Source: Zychaea mexicana
Taxonomy: Eukaryota; Mucoromycota; Mucoromycetes; Mucorales; Lichtheimiaceae
Direction of reading: 5' to 3'
DNA length: 64,000 nt
Assembly: GCF_025766255.1 (NCBI RefSeq)
Contig: NW_026516687.1
Location: 372,001 to 436,000 of the forward strand
Of this stretch, positions 34,780 through 47,475 are shown piece after piece (the stretch's first letter is position 1; every line of letters begins with the position of its first letter). Both the position numbers and the translations under genes were made by a program. The notes beneath the pieces are model-generated. The model was given only the letters and a program-made list of their open reading frames with translations, did not search any database and was not told the DNA's origin.

Positions 34780-35954
34780 ATGAGTGCCAGCAATAAAGAT
34801 TTGACCAGCAAAATCAACAATTTATCGATAACATCCGATTCCGACAAACTCGTTACAAAAGATGGACGATTGAGTCAAAAATCATATGACAAGGAGGCAT
34901 TGAAGCAACGGTTACAAATTCTTGGACGGAATCCCGAACAAAGTAAGAGCGAAACATGACCCTTTCCTCGGCTATTTGCAGCAGCGGCTGTAGTAGTAGT
35001 AGTAGCAGTGTGCAATACATCTTAAAAAGAAAAGTAGAAGAAGGAAAAACTGATAGTAAAAGACTAGATATATTGAACGTTATACGACAGGCTTGCACTG
35101 ATACCTTATCACGAGACGATTTCGGCAAAACGCTTCAAAGCATAAAGGCCAACTTCGTACAACGGGACTATGAAGGCATCTTTACAGCAGAAGCACGTAA
35201 CCTACAAGTATATAGTGCTGCCTATGTTCCTGGACGCGCTCTTTGCTATTTCGAAATTTTCTGTCAGTCGCAACTGCTCAAGCTATTAGCCCGACGGACG
35301 TGTATCTACGCCATTGGATCCGGAAGTGGTTCAGAGCTTGTCAGTTTTGCAGCCGCCATGACGCGTGTACCTGCTGAACGACAACGGATAAAGCTTATCA
35401 TGCAAGATATTGGCGAATGGGCTAAAGTTCTGGAAACGTTCGAGTCAGCGTCACGGCAATCTTGGAAACTGACAGAAGAGCAGTTCTCGTGTCAATATTT
35501 GCAAGGGGATATCTTGGATCCGACCAAGCGTGACGAACGAGCCCAAAGAATAGCAGACGCAGATTTGATTACCTTCATGTTTGTGATGAACGAGCTGTTT
35601 GTTAAAAAGGCTGCTGCCATGGAAATGGTCCAGTCTCTGGTTACCAATATGAAGAAAGGTGCCCATTTATTGGTAAGTGTATCGTTGGATAGCAAATTAA
35701 ATCCTCCTCTTCCACCTTTTCTTACAAACCGTATCATGCGTATTCCTTTTTAGGTGGTTGAATCAGCAGGATCGTTTTCACACCTCAAAGTTGGCAATAA
35801 GACGTATATGGTTCATATGCTTCTAGACGCTATCAAGGACTTACAGTCTGTCATTAGTGATGATGCGCGGTGGTATAGACATCCAGACAATGTGAGATAT
35901 CCCCTTGATGTTCAAAATATGCGATATTTTATTCGATTATACAAAAAAATATAA
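34780..35954 (+). CDS. BMT6-like 25S rRNA (uridine-N3)-methyltransferase
   Basis: Probably methylates a uridine in large-subunit rRNA using S-adenosylmethionine. The start at 34780 (MSASNKDLTSKINN) lies in a first exon ending PEQ with a gtaaga donor. The second exon, most simply entered at an acceptor near 35035, has DYEGIFTAEARNLQVYSAAY, then VPGRALCYFEIF, the SAM-binding glycine motif YAIGSGSGSELVSF, and IMQDIGEW. The acidic DADLITFMFVMNELF segment fits motif IV. The last exon joins at 35673/35754 (HLLVVESAGSFSHL) and ends IRLYKKI at 35954. This matches the fungal Methyltransf_34/BMT6 layout and length (about 340-350 aa). The first intron's acceptor is not certain. Confidence 0.72.
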
Positions 35955-36129
35955 TTATGTGTATATAATAAGACATTCAAAGATGTTGTACATGTGATGA
36001 AATGGTAATTAAATAACTAGTCCTTGGTTCGCTTGTGCAATATGTGATACTGTAAATAAACATCAAGTATAAAATCATATAAGTAAGATGACTTGAACAA
36101 AACGTGACGCAGCTGGTGTGCGTTATAAT

Positions 36130-37861
36130 TCATCTTACCGGAAGGGATGATTGGTCATCCGACGAAAGCCAGCGCTAGAAAAGAAATTAAACTTAGTATC
36201 ACATCAATAGTATAGGGCATTACACTTCAAAGTCTTACTTTGAGTTTTGGAAGCTTAAACAACACAAGTACGATGAATGCAAGCAGCAGCAGGATGTTCA
36301 ATGTAGAGCTATCATTGTCATCACCCACTGTGGCAGTGTTGCTCTCGCTAGGGAAGAACCCGCCTTGGGATGGATCATTTGCTGCATTCACTAACTCATT
36401 TTCAAACGGATCATATTCCGGTTGTTGGTGCTGCTGTTCTTGTTTTGGTAGCAGTGCAGAATCAGGTTGTACATCGTTCAATGCCTTTTCAAGCGTGTCA
36501 TTGATTTCTTGGACAGTAGTATCGACCTGGTAATCGTCCAATGTTGTGCCGTCTATGTTGTCTGTGATCGTGCTTTCCTCTGACAAAGTAAGGTCAGGCT
36601 CGTTAACATTTTGTGGCGATTGTTTATTGTTGTCGGTGGTAGCTTGTTGTTCCCGGTTGTCGTCCTGTGGTGTATAGTCGGCGACATTGGGAGTAGCATC
36701 ATCCACTGGGGGTATGTTCAAGTTCTCTTCGTTCATGATTGTAGATTCGTCGTTGATATGCTCCTCCTTGTACTCCGTTGCTGCATCCAAGTCCATACCG
36801 TCGTCATTTGTCAGACTTGGATCATATTCGTCGACAATGGCATCCAACTCGATCCCGTTGGTGAGATTTGAATCATTCTCAGTATCGACATCAGTGTCCA
36901 GATCGACTCCATTTGTGAGATTCGGGTCATTTTCGGTCTCCAAAGCAATATCCATGTCTGCACCGTTTGTGAGAGTAAGGTCCACGTCGTTATCCAAAAA
37001 ATCATCACCATCATCTGGCAAGAATGTTTCCTCGCCATTATCGATGACTTGCTCGGTTTGGTCTGCATCTGTCGCTCCTTTCTCTTGTGATTTTTCATCC
37101 CACGGGGCGTCGACAGTAAGCTCGCTGCCAACAGGATCGTCATCCACGGCTTCTTCGTCTTCATGCAAAGGTTCTTCTTGCTCCTGATCTTCCAACGATT
37201 CTATCGAGTCACTAGTTTCTTCAGTCACTTCGTCGAAAGCGGACTGCTCCAAATCTTCTTGAGGAATTAGCTCTTCAGGAACGTCAGCCGGTACTTCAGC
37301 GTCGGTAACCAGTGAATCTTCATCAGCGAGGGACGTACTGACGTTCTCTTTTCCGTTTTCTTTTGCAGTGTCGAGCAATGCGTCGTTATATTGTCCTTCA
37401 ACGCTGGCTGTATTATCATCAACCAGAGGATCGACAGGTTCATCAATGCCGGCGTCCGCGCCATTCTCCAGGGGTACTTCATCAGCATTAATGCTGGTGT
37501 CGTCTTCTGCTGTTGTGATGAAGACGCTATCTTCGTCATTCTCGTTCCCCATAAGAATATCGTCGTCGTCATTGGTGGTTGTGAGATCATCTTCGCTCAT
37601 TGCGTTGAGGTCTTGCTGTTCATCCGGTGGTAGCATTTCGTCCTCGTTGTCCGTGCCTTTTTTCTCGGTACTATCATCCGTCGAAGCCCACTCGTCAGCA
37701 AGATCGTTGATAATTTCCTTTTCCATGTCATCTTGGACACCGGCTTCTGTTGTAATTTCTGATGAATCGTCTTCAGGATTGATAGGTGGAGCAGGAGCTG
37801 CTTGAGTTGAAGGGGCTAACAAAACAGCAGCCGTTAGAGCAGCACTAGCAGAGACAAGCAT
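36130..37861 (-). CDS. very acidic single-pass membrane protein, unknown function
   Basis: It begins MLVSASAALTAAVLLAPSTQ, a clear signal peptide, followed by about 480 residues dominated by Asp, Glu, Thr and Asn. An internal repeat of about 17-18 residues recurs four times near 37000-36800 (pattern ETENDPNLTNGVDLD). Near the end NILLLLAFIVLVLFKLPKLK forms one membrane segment. The frame would stop just after, but a gtaaga donor and a ttttctag acceptor (about 36232-36175) join in phase to a tail RWLSSDDQSSLPVR ending at 36130. Expected topology: acidic domain in the ER lumen or outside, short basic tail in the cytosol. Similar acidic luminal domains can bind calcium or buffer cargo, but no family is recognised. 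Confidence 0.7.
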
Positions 37862-38530
37862 GATAGTTAATGTAAGATTATTAATGAAACGAAAGGAAGT
37901 GCTGTTAAAAGGAATGGAAAGAGACGTGAGGTGAATGAAGGGATTAGTACGTCGGTGGGTCCAGAATAGTTTGCTTAGTTATGTGTGGAGCGGGGTGTTG
38001 CCTTGGTTACACCGTCGACATTGATCAAATGGAGGCGAAAATAAATACCGCCCGCTCGTACATGCTCCTACTGTGCCAAGACCACCACGTTCTTTTCTTG
38101 GTATGTTCCAAGGCAACTATCTTCCTCGGGCAATAGTAACAGTGTCGAATCTGCTCGCTACTGGATTATTAAATAACACGGAATATAATACATTTTATCA
38201 TTAACAACGAATACGGTCTGGCCGTTTTCATACAAGTAACTATATCAATCAATGGTACAATTTTCGCATAATATATCATCGCTTCGTAGAATAACATCTT
38301 TATGCACAATGAGCCCATATGCATAGAAACAATAAACTTTCCATATTAGCATTCGCACATGTAGTACACCGATTACTATCGAATACAGTGCACTCTTTCC
38401 GGAAAGTTAACTCGCCCAATGGCGAGAACAAATTCAGGTTGTACGAAAAGCCCTCAAGGATATATAAAAAAGCACGCCAAATGTCTGTCTTTGTTTTATT
38501 TCTTTTTCACAACGTCAGAAATCTCACGTA
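37862..38530. other. promoter region of the acidic membrane protein and transposon flank
   Basis: No gene is seen. The first part is upstream sequence of the minus-strand gene. The later part is AT-rich and leads into the transposase fragment. Confidence 0.4.
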
Positions 38531-38803
38531 TTGGACATTCAATTCTTAGTTGAAAATGGGAAAGGTTCTGTTGTCGACGAGTATGGCAGACCTGAACCAA
38601 TGGATTATATTGTTGATGAGGAGCAGTCTCGTCTTGAAACGTTGAGCTCTCATACACAATATTAAGCTCAACTACCTCTGGAGAGCGAGAAAGAAGTAGA
38701 GCTAATGCAGGTGGAAAACCTGGCAAAATGTAATAGTGATGTTGTTATGAGGGAGACATCAGTGAAGCGAAATTATACACGCTATTCAAACCAGGAAAAG
38801 TGA
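38531..38803 (+). mobile_element. second Tc1/mariner-like transposase fragment (dead)
   Basis: LDIQFLVENGKGSVVDEYG, EPMDYIVDEEQSRLETLSSH and VKRNYTRYSNQEK align in order with the N-terminus of the copy at 28.8 kb (MEMQFFYEDGQGHVVDEHG, ELCNKRRYTFYSDDEK). An in-frame TAA follows THTQY and the frame ends at TGA 38801-38803. No catalytic core is adjacent. This is a truncated relative, diverged well beyond a recent copy. Confidence 0.75.
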
Positions 38804-38911
38804 GGTACTGTATTCAAAGTACTTACAGCTCACATCGTCGCGACGATTTCACTACTATTATTTGATTATTACCAAATAAAGAAGCGGACGTTAAATCTCA
38901 AAGTTGAAACA

Positions 38912-41612
38912 TTGGCGGTTATGGACACTGACAACGAGTTCTTGGCATTTCCAACATTATTCGCAGGCAATCGCATGCGTCCAGAAACGGCAGATGGCAA
39001 GCGTCTTTCATACGTTGATATCAGCAAATCATTTACAAGATCCTATGACAGACGTGCAGTGAAAAGAGCAGATTATCTTCTGTTCATGGACAGAAAGCGG
39101 ATGTTGACACAACTGTCAAGTAATGTCCAGATATGCTTGAAGAAAACGACTTCTGGTAGAGGCGCTGATCGACCAGTGGGTGGTACACTGGATGCCAATA
39201 ACATTCGTCAATGGTTAGCAGGGATGCAGCCTACAAAGTTTTTACTGGCATCAGATCATCAGGGGAATATTGGCGACAAGAAAAAATGAAGCTGCTATCG
39301 ATGTTTCGACAGTTTGGAGTTTCAACCTTATTCGTGACACTATCTGCTGCAGAAGCCAAATGGACCGAGTTGATCAAAATATCGAGGTCAGTTGTTGATG
39401 AAGTTGCGTTGACGGACGAGCAATAGAAGCTCTTGGATCAAATGAAACAAGAAGACTGACACAAGGGGACCCCGTAACGTGCGCCAGGTACTTTGATATG
39501 CGATTCCGTGAACTACTGAAGACATGGAAACCACCATAGGGTACATTCGGAAACAGAACAGTGGCTCATCGCTACCATTGGATCGAGTTTCAACAGCGTG
39601 GATCACCACATGCGCATATGTTGCTTTGGTTGTCAGACGCTCCACGGTTCAACGTCGACAGTGACAATGATGTCATAGAATCATTAGTTGCGATGCGTCA
39701 CAATATTCCGGCGACGAAGAAAAGGAGGCAATAATAGCTCGTCAAGTGCACCACCATACTCGAACCTGCAACAAGAGAACTAAACCTCATTTTAAATGCA
39801 GATTTGGTGTACCATTCGTGCCAATGGATTAAACACGAGTATTACGACCATTTACTCCAGATGAATACTCACCAGAGGATATTAGACGTCATAAGGAGGT
39901 AAACGGCCAAGCAGACTGAGCTAAAGGGATAAGTTCATATATTAATGTTTGCCATCATGCATATGTAGAAACACCTCGAAATACGAGATTATATGGAACA
40001 ATTCAGACCAGGAACCGAACCAGACATAACATTTGACGTATTCCTTGAAGCCAACAATGTTATGCTTGATGATTTCCTTTTGCCTGTTCGTTCCTCTCTT
40101 GCCAAAGATAAGGTGTTCCTACAGCGGAGAACAAGGCACATATTCGTAGATCTAATATGGATATTCAATTCGTCTTGGATGCTTACTCATGTTGCTCCTA
40201 CATCGTCGACTTGATAAACAAAGCGGATCGTGGAATGAGCGACACCATCGAGAGAATTCGAACAAAAACGCTCAAATGATGCATCGCTTACACAAATGCT
40301 TCGCGCATTAAGCAGTACCCATTACAACACGAGCGAAATTTCCGCTCAAGAAGCAGCATATAATATCCTTCGCTTGCCAATGTCGGTATCAACCTCAGGC
40401 GTTGTCTTCATTCCAACTTCTCCTCCCGAAGAGCGTAGGCGAATCTTGCGACCAGAACGAGGACTTCGCAGTATCGATGATCGAGAATCAACTAATAGCT
40501 TCACGCCAAACATTCTGGATCACTACAGCCAACGGCCAACCACGATGGAAAACATGACGTTAACTACGTTTGCGTTTGGTAGATCACGAATAGAATGTCC
40601 AGCTCTTCATCTCTCCAAGGTAAGTATAGAATTATGAGCTCAAGATGATAGTTTTGTGCATCTTGTTGCAATCTGTAGCCGCGGTACCGGATCCCATTGA
40701 AGGATTTACGTCGACGGATGAAACCATCACCATCCTGCAATGTAATGACTCCCGAATCGTATCGTCATCACTGCTGTCACTTGCATTATCATCATCATTC
40801 TGGTCGTTATTGTCCTCTGCTGGTTCATCACTGTCATCATGTGTACGATTCAATCTTGCTCGACTTCTTGAATAATTGTACCACGCAGCAGTTTCAGCAA
40901 CATTAAGACGAATATTGGGAAACCGTCGCGAGTAGTGCTTTAAGCGATGCTGCGTTTGCACCCGAAAATGCCGAGGCCGGATATGTAGACAATCAGGAAG
41001 AGAAAGATCAGGAGCGAAGATTGGCCAATCCGTTGGACGAATATGGGATGCCTGACATGGTTAAGAACGAGGTCGATGTGATGGAACAAGCTGGAGCATA
41101 TGCAAGAACGCCGTATTTGGAAACAATCGTGGCCCCAAATCGTATGAACAACGACAGCTACGAACAGATGATCGCGACACTGAATACCGAGCAACGTGAC
41201 TTTGTGTACCATATAAAGTATTAAATCCAGAAAAGCGAAAATCCATTCCACTACTTTTTAAATGATGGTGCTGGTACTGGCAAGAGTCGTGTAATCACGT
41301 CGCTATACGAAACGTGTATACGTGAATTTGATGACCTTGCCTAAGAATCGAAATCTTGACAAGCCTTCAGTACTTTTATGTGCACCCACGAATATGGCGG
41401 CATTCTATATCAACGGGCAAACGCTACATTTTGCCTTCCATATAGCCTTCAATCAACATGGAAACGAGCTTGTGGAACTCTCTGCGGACGTCAGCAATAC
41501 AATATCTACATGCCTTGGTGTTTTACGATTTATAATTATCGACGAAATATCCATGGTTTCTGAAAGGCAGTTCATATGGGTTGACCAACGATTGCAGCAC
41601 ATATCTGGAAAT
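38912..41612 (+). mobile_element. decayed autonomous-type Helitron (Rep plus Pif1-like helicase)
   Basis: Fragments in several frames follow the Helitron order. SGEYWRQEKMKLLSMFRQFG and VSTLFVTLSAAEAKW belong to the Helitron-like N domain. QQRGSPHAHMLLWL near 39590 is the HUH replication-initiator motif. VHHHTRTCNKR then CRFGVPFVPM is a Cys/His block. NMDIQFVLDAYSCCSYIVDL and EISAQEAAYNILRLPMS follow. The helicase begins near 41185: LNTEQRDFVYHI, GAGTGKSRVITSLYE (Walker A), FIIIDEISMVSERQF (Walker B), VDQRLQHISGNQ. The sequence leaves the helicase right after this, so motifs III-VI are missing. Many stops and frame changes show it is dead. Terminal hairpin and insertion ends were not found. 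Confidence 0.85.
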
Positions 41613-42017
41613 CAGCGTAAAAAAAGTTCCGTTGAAATCGTTCAAGCAATCCTTGGTTGATAAATCCATCAACGAGGTTGAGCAGCTTGCTGTAGAACAT
41701 GCCAGAGTACCATTGGACCGTTGCGTTAACCATTGGGGTGCTCGTCATTTTGTACGTCAAGCGTGGCGAAACTTTACCAAAAGTGGCGACGATGAAGGCA
41801 ACTCGCGTAAAGAAACGCAAAGGTAATGAAAAGAGTCATTATGATAATAGTAATCATTATTACCTTACCTTTTTTTTGCTTAAGACTGGTTTATAAATGT
41901 AGCCAACAACAAAAGACGCCGCCAAAAGATAAGCAACAAGAAAGAGGCGGCAAGGGAAAAAAACGAACAACACCGATTTCGCGTGGCCGCAAGTCGAAAA
42001 CGGCACGGCATTCATAA
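41600..42017 (+). pseudogene. spliced coding fragment joined to the Helitron helicase, unknown
   Basis: Directly after the helicase breaks off, a different frame reads VPLKSFKQSLVDKSINEVEQ and VNHWGARHFVRQAWRNFTKS to ETQ. A GT..AG intron (about 41822-41901) then joins in phase to a Gln/Lys/Arg-rich tail (QQQKTPPKDKQQERGGKGKK) that stops at 42017. The intron and basic tail look like the 3' end of a gene rather than Helitron sequence. It may be a captured host fragment or another element. I do not recognise the family. Confidence 0.4.
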
Positions 42018-43154
42018 CTGTAAGTGTTTTGATAAGCTGAAGAATGACCAACGATAGCAATAGCAGTTAATCCATTGTCAATACCACATAGATTATGCAC
42101 GAATGTATATAGATATGACTTTATATTATATCCGCCTCTCTTGTCCCTCATCCTTAACAGTGCATTATTGTACGATAAATCACACAACAAGAAGAAGGCC
42201 TCGCGTTATTGAATATAAACAGAAATAACTAGAAATGAATGGTTACACTATCATAATACCGCTCAGAAGTTAAATAGCATTTCCTGATTGTTCTTGGTTT
42301 CTTTTATCTGATAAAATCTGGTAATATATTGTAATCTGATGCTATTTCTGATGGATTCTGGTTGTTCGTGTTACTGGTTTTTGCTGGTGAAATCTGGCTG
42401 GTGGTTGCTGGTCAATTCTGGTTCTGGTTAATTCTGGTTATTCACCTTATAAAAAAGCGACCAGATTATTTTTCTCTCTACAATCTTCTTGATCGTCTAA
42501 TAGGTTATCTATGGTAGCTTATCTTTTGTCGAGGATTATTACAATAAGAAAATCACGCGAGAAACTATGGCGTTCAACTGTTTACTCTCTATTGAACTTA
42601 TATATGTTTTAAGTATCGTGTATAAATCTAACATTTAGTTAGTGTACCATTTTTATTGCGATTTTCGCGCTCATCACATAGAAAGATTGACCTCGCTGGA
42701 CGCAGTGGGACTTTGAGGTTTTATAAAAAAGCGAAAGATACTGTATGAGCCGGGTGGAGGCTGATATTTATTGCTTGGTCACACGTTCATGGAAGTGGCG
42801 TGCCAAAATGAAAAAGCGAAAGAAACGCGAAACGTGTAAGCGCAGGTGGTATGGTTCAACCAATCAGAATTACCAACCTACAAATAGTCGTTACTCAGAA
42901 ATGGGGTAATAGCATAGCATAAACTTAAGCCATTCTTGTTGCTTTGATTCAGTTCAAGCGAATAGCGGCTGTTCTATGCTTAAAGATGATTTTTTTATAC
43001 GTTTGTTGCGAGAAGTCTATAGTATATTACAGTAATTATGCTGCTAGCAAGAATCCATTTATTGATCACATAGCAAGGATATATTGGGTCCACAAAAAGA
43101 AAAAAGTAGAAGCTATGAAGGCGCACTGAATGTAGATAGATCCAACTCTTTACA
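42018..43154. other. intergenic with TCTGGTT-rich cluster
   Basis: No gene is seen. From about 42345 to 42445 the words TTCTGGTT, CTGGTGAAATCTGG and CTGGTCAATTCTGG recur about ten times, an irregular short-motif repeat. Downstream sequence is AT-rich. Confidence 0.5.
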
Positions 43155-44763
43155 CTAAGGCCTTCCCGCCTTTCCAGCCGTCTTTGACCGAAGCTCAGAA
43201 TTGATCAGCTCTTCGAGATCGTATTCATCATACTGCTTCTGCACGAGTTCCAGTTGATGGTCAAGTTTACTTGTTTCCCAGTTCGCCAGTTCCAGCTCAA
43301 ACCGGCTTTTCCTTGTCGTCGCCAACACCTTGATCTCTTCTGCACATGACTTGCGATCCTCAGCATGATATCTCTCCAGCTTTGAGATTGAAAAAAGACG
43401 CAGATTTTGTCAGACATGCTTTGAATTATATTCTGTGTCACCCTTATCATACGCATACCTCCTTTTCCACTTCCGGTGCCCATGATTGTCTTGGCCGTGC
43501 TGGAGGTTGTGGGTTGTGTGAGTGATGATGCTGGTAGCTACGATATGTGGGATGAGGTGTGCTGGAAACATGGGGATGGCGAATGGACGTTGATGATGGC
43601 GGAGGACCTTGGTAATGATGATGGTGGTGATGATGGTGATGACTGCTATAGGGAGCGCGAGAGTAACTGGAAGGTGAATATGGCGATGATAATGGTTGTG
43701 TGTGAGGCGGCGGCGGTGGTGGTCCTGGCGCTCCCATTGATGTAGATGATGCTGATACTGAGGATACTACGGTGGATGGCGGTGGAAGTGGTGCTGGTTG
43801 TGCTGCTGTGGGTGTTGTCGGTCTTGAGGAAGAAGCGTAAGGTGGTTGCTGTTGTTGTTCTGAAGATGCTGTTGCAGCGGGTCGATAAGAGCTACCCGGT
43901 GGCATTATCGATGAAGTCGATGAGGAAGACGATGTCGACGATGATATTCTCGGTTGCGGTGCATCTCGCGACGGCCCATAATAACGCGATCCTGTCAAAG
44001 GCGGTGGCCGCGAGGACGAACGAGGTGAATAGGAAGAGGAAGGTGGCGGACCAGGATAATGATGGCTACGTCGTGGAGAATAAGACGAGCCGTATGGGTG
44101 CATCGGCGATCCGGCGCCGCTGCTTGATCGATAGTATGAATAACTGCTGCTCGGCGGATACGCTAATCCACTAGAAGAACCACCTGGCGGAAGCGGTGGG
44201 GGTGGCGGCAATTGTGCTGCACCGCTACTGCCGCTGTTGTTGTTGTTGCTGCTACTGTTGCTGCCAACGACACCAGACATACCACTACTACCATGATATG
44301 GTGAGCGTCTTTCGTATGAATCACGCCTACCAGGTGAAGGCGACGAGCGACGAGAATGCGGCGGCGGGTACTGGCTGGATCGCCGTGAATAGTAGCCCCC
44401 GTACGATTGTCGGCGGGGTGACACTGAAGGCGATGATCGAGAAGGAGACGAACCTCGTGAAGGCGAGTAATGTGACGGGCCATGAGATCGTGGATCAGGG
44501 TAACTACCGTACCAATGGTCATCATGATATCGATCACCACTTCTACTTGAGCTGCTAGAACCAACGGGTCCTCCTCCACCGCTTAGTCCATGCGCTGGCG
44601 AACGAGACGATGCGTAGCGACTACTGGGAGAATAATTACTCCCATTTCCGTCTCGATAATCACGTTCTGATCGATAACTCTCGCCTGGGCGATATGTGTC
44701 TGATCGTGGTCGCTCGTAATAGCCTCTTGGGCGTTCGTCGTAGCTTCGATAGTATCTCTCCAT
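43155..44763 (-). CDS. Ser/Pro/Tyr/Arg-rich protein with C-terminal coiled coil
   Basis: It starts MERYYRSYDERPRGYYERPR and continues for about 430 residues of low complexity. The first part has RS/SPR/YERR-like motifs, then poly-Pro, poly-Ser and a nine-His run, ending RQSWAPEVEKE. A gtatgc donor and a ctcaaag acceptor (about 43454-43388) join in phase to LERYHAEDRKSCAEEIKVLA, then FELELANWETSKLDHQLELV, a charged helix likely to form a coiled coil, ending GKAGRP at 43155. Arg/Ser/Tyr-rich proteins of this kind often take part in RNA processing or chromatin complexes, but no RRM, zinc finger or other domain is visible, so the role is not assigned. Confidence 0.75.
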
Positions 44764-47475
44764 TACCGTTGGAAAAAGAAAAAAGACCGTGAGCGGTTTT
44801 TATTGAGTCTGGGCTTTTTTTTTCGTGGTTGTGAAATTTGATAAAATGGCAGCGAAACGTCACAACAAAACAAGCTTTGGAGTGGATGGTTGAAGAGTAG
44901 CTCAATAAATGGGTCAAAAATATTTTAAAAAAAAAGAGAGAAAATAAGCATTACAGACCTTTTGGCATAGCAAAGTATCGAGCTGTCCATCCACTTACTG
45001 TCTTGTCCTTGTCGCTCTGAATTTTATGGTAGCGAAATTAACAGACGAGCGTCGCAGTATATATCAAAGGCCAAAGTTTGACGACTGGACGGACAATAGC
45101 ATATACCTACGTAGAGGACACACTTGTCTTCCACCTACATCTCGTAGAGTTGTCTCCTTTAAGCAATTATCTTCACATGTGATTCGCTTATCAATAATTG
45201 CAGTATATGATACGAGACACTACTAAAGGGCTCTACATATATACGAGTAATTGGTTGCACACTTGTTAAATGAATGGGGGTATTCGAGCAATAAAGATAT
45301 CATTTTAGTCTACATTACTGCCAAAGTGGATAGTCATCGAGCATAAGCACCTATAGAGAACAAGTGGCAATGATACACTGAACTACAAGCCCAATGTTTT
45401 TTTTTAAAACTGAGAGCACAGATACTTGTTTGTTCAAACTGACATGCCACCCAAAGCGCATGATACACAAAAAAAACCGCTGGTTCTAAACTGCCAGATT
45501 TTCATTTTCGCGTTAGAAGTCAAAAGTACGGTTATTTAGATCACACATGTGGGGTGTTCGTGTTATGACTTTTGTTGCTGTCAACCCAAGGGTAGATGGA
45601 TAGCCTCACGCTTAGGTGCACCATAGATGCCCATTCTGATATTCAGACAATAATATTTCAAGGAACTATACGTCGCAGATAACCAAATATCACAGTAATC
45701 ATCACAATTTCTATGGAAGATGACGCTCAACATCGGCATACTATTCGATTGTCTCTAGTTAGGGTACAGTTGTTTTGCCAAGACGAGAGTGGGGGTAGCA
45801 TCTGCTTATAGACAAAAACAGATAGTAGAGAAGCGAATTCTCATGATTGCAGAAAAAGCAAAATATCATAATGGGCTTGGCGCGGGTTTACACAGATTTT
45901 TCTAGACCATACCTAAAGCAGTCAAGTATGTTTCTGGGGTATTATTTCCCTCCTCCAGAAGTCGTCTGCGAAGTTGCCGTGTGTTTATTTCAAATTCATA
46001 TAAGGATTGCAACGATGGGATACAGCAATGTGTCTTTGCAGGAGAGGATGCCGGTCGTCCTGCCGCTGTTACAGTATTTGGTATATCTTTAGTAACAGCT
46101 ATTCTTTCATCATTTCTACAAAAGTGGTTTAGTGGAAAAACCTTGATTTGAAGCGGCTCTGTGCCGGTCACGAGTAACCCGGTTCCTCTGATGGTCAACC
46201 TTCTGCAGAAAGGAAAGACGATGCTTACACAATGATGAAACGGTGCCATAACAGCAATCTTGGCTTTTGAAACAGAACGCGTGAGCTGTGCATGACGCAT
46301 GCAGGTGGACGTCAATCTTTATTTTTGTTCTTTCTATTGTTTTTTTTCCCTAAAATCGCCTTTTTAATCAAAATGGCCATTCATATTGGGATATCTACCC
46401 TACTACGTCATGTGGCTATTGCTATAGCGAATGGCCAGGGTCTTGGCTAGATATTATAAACAGTAGGGGCTGCTTTTCGCCCGGATGAAAGGGACAGATG
46501 CATTTCGATCGCGTTGTACGTTATGCGTTGCACGCGTTTGGTAGTGGTTCTTCTTGGCGAAAAGTAAGCAGCGGGTCATCTGATGCAGGTCTTCTAAAAA
46601 CAAGGCTTGGGAGATGTGTTTGGCGCTTGCAGTCGGAAGAGCAAACCGGGTAAAGGCCGATTCTGGAATGGCCAGCAGAGTACAGTGTAACTTACACCAG
46701 GCTCAGGAACCGAACCACTGCTATACCAGATCTGGGTTCTAAAAACAGAGGGACTGAGAAACCACGACTAATATTTTGGCTGTGATGAGGTAATACGTTT
46801 GCCAATTAAAAGGCGACTGTGTGTGTGCCTGCCTGCCTACAGATAGTTTCCGACGAACCCCACCCTCGGGGGGGAATGACAGACGGCACAGACAGATCGG
46901 ACTGTGCAAAGCGACTGGTGATGAATGAATGAATGAATGCTTGGGGGGGGCACCTGTAAGCAGACAGCCTGCTAATCAGGGGACACAGACCAAGGCAGCA
47001 CAAAGCAGAGCGCAAACCATGAAAATAAGAAATAAAGAACGAAAGAAAAGATCGCCGCCCGCACAATCAAAAGCCAGCAGTGACACAAGGAATCAACGGT
47101 TGCACGTTGTGCTATTTTTACCTCCCAGACACCCAGAACGTATCGTTTTGAACAAAATTGGCACGCTTCTTTCTGTCCATCCCGACTCGAGCAAAAAGAC
47201 AAAACACACAAAAGCTCTTTTATTTTTTACCTTTCTCTTCTTCTTCTTCTTCTTCTTCTTCACTCTCCTCCCCCTCGTTCCCCAGAGATCATCGCTGAGG
47301 GCTTCCTGCATAATACGCTTGCTTGTTCCCCCCTTTCAAATTCTTGTCCTCCCTCCTCCCTCCTGCTCCCCCCTTAAATATCTGGTTATCTTTTTTTTCG
47401 TTCTTCAAAAAACAAACACCACCTCTCATCGCTCCCCGGGGGAAAAGAAAAAAATCAGCAAAATCAATTGTCGCC
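44764..47475. other. long intergenic region and leader of the next gene
   Basis: I find no supported gene in about 2.7 kb between divergently transcribed neighbours. A 137-residue minus-strand open frame at 45902-46315 has no recognisable motif. Near 46923-46937 there is a short aatg run. From about 47235 to 47260 a (TTC)n tract precedes the start at 47476 and is probably in the promoter or 5' leader. Confidence 0.4.

Noticed and set aside
45902..46315. 137-residue minus-strand frame as a gene
   Set aside because: No motif, no splice-consistent neighbours and no promoter sign; treated as chance.
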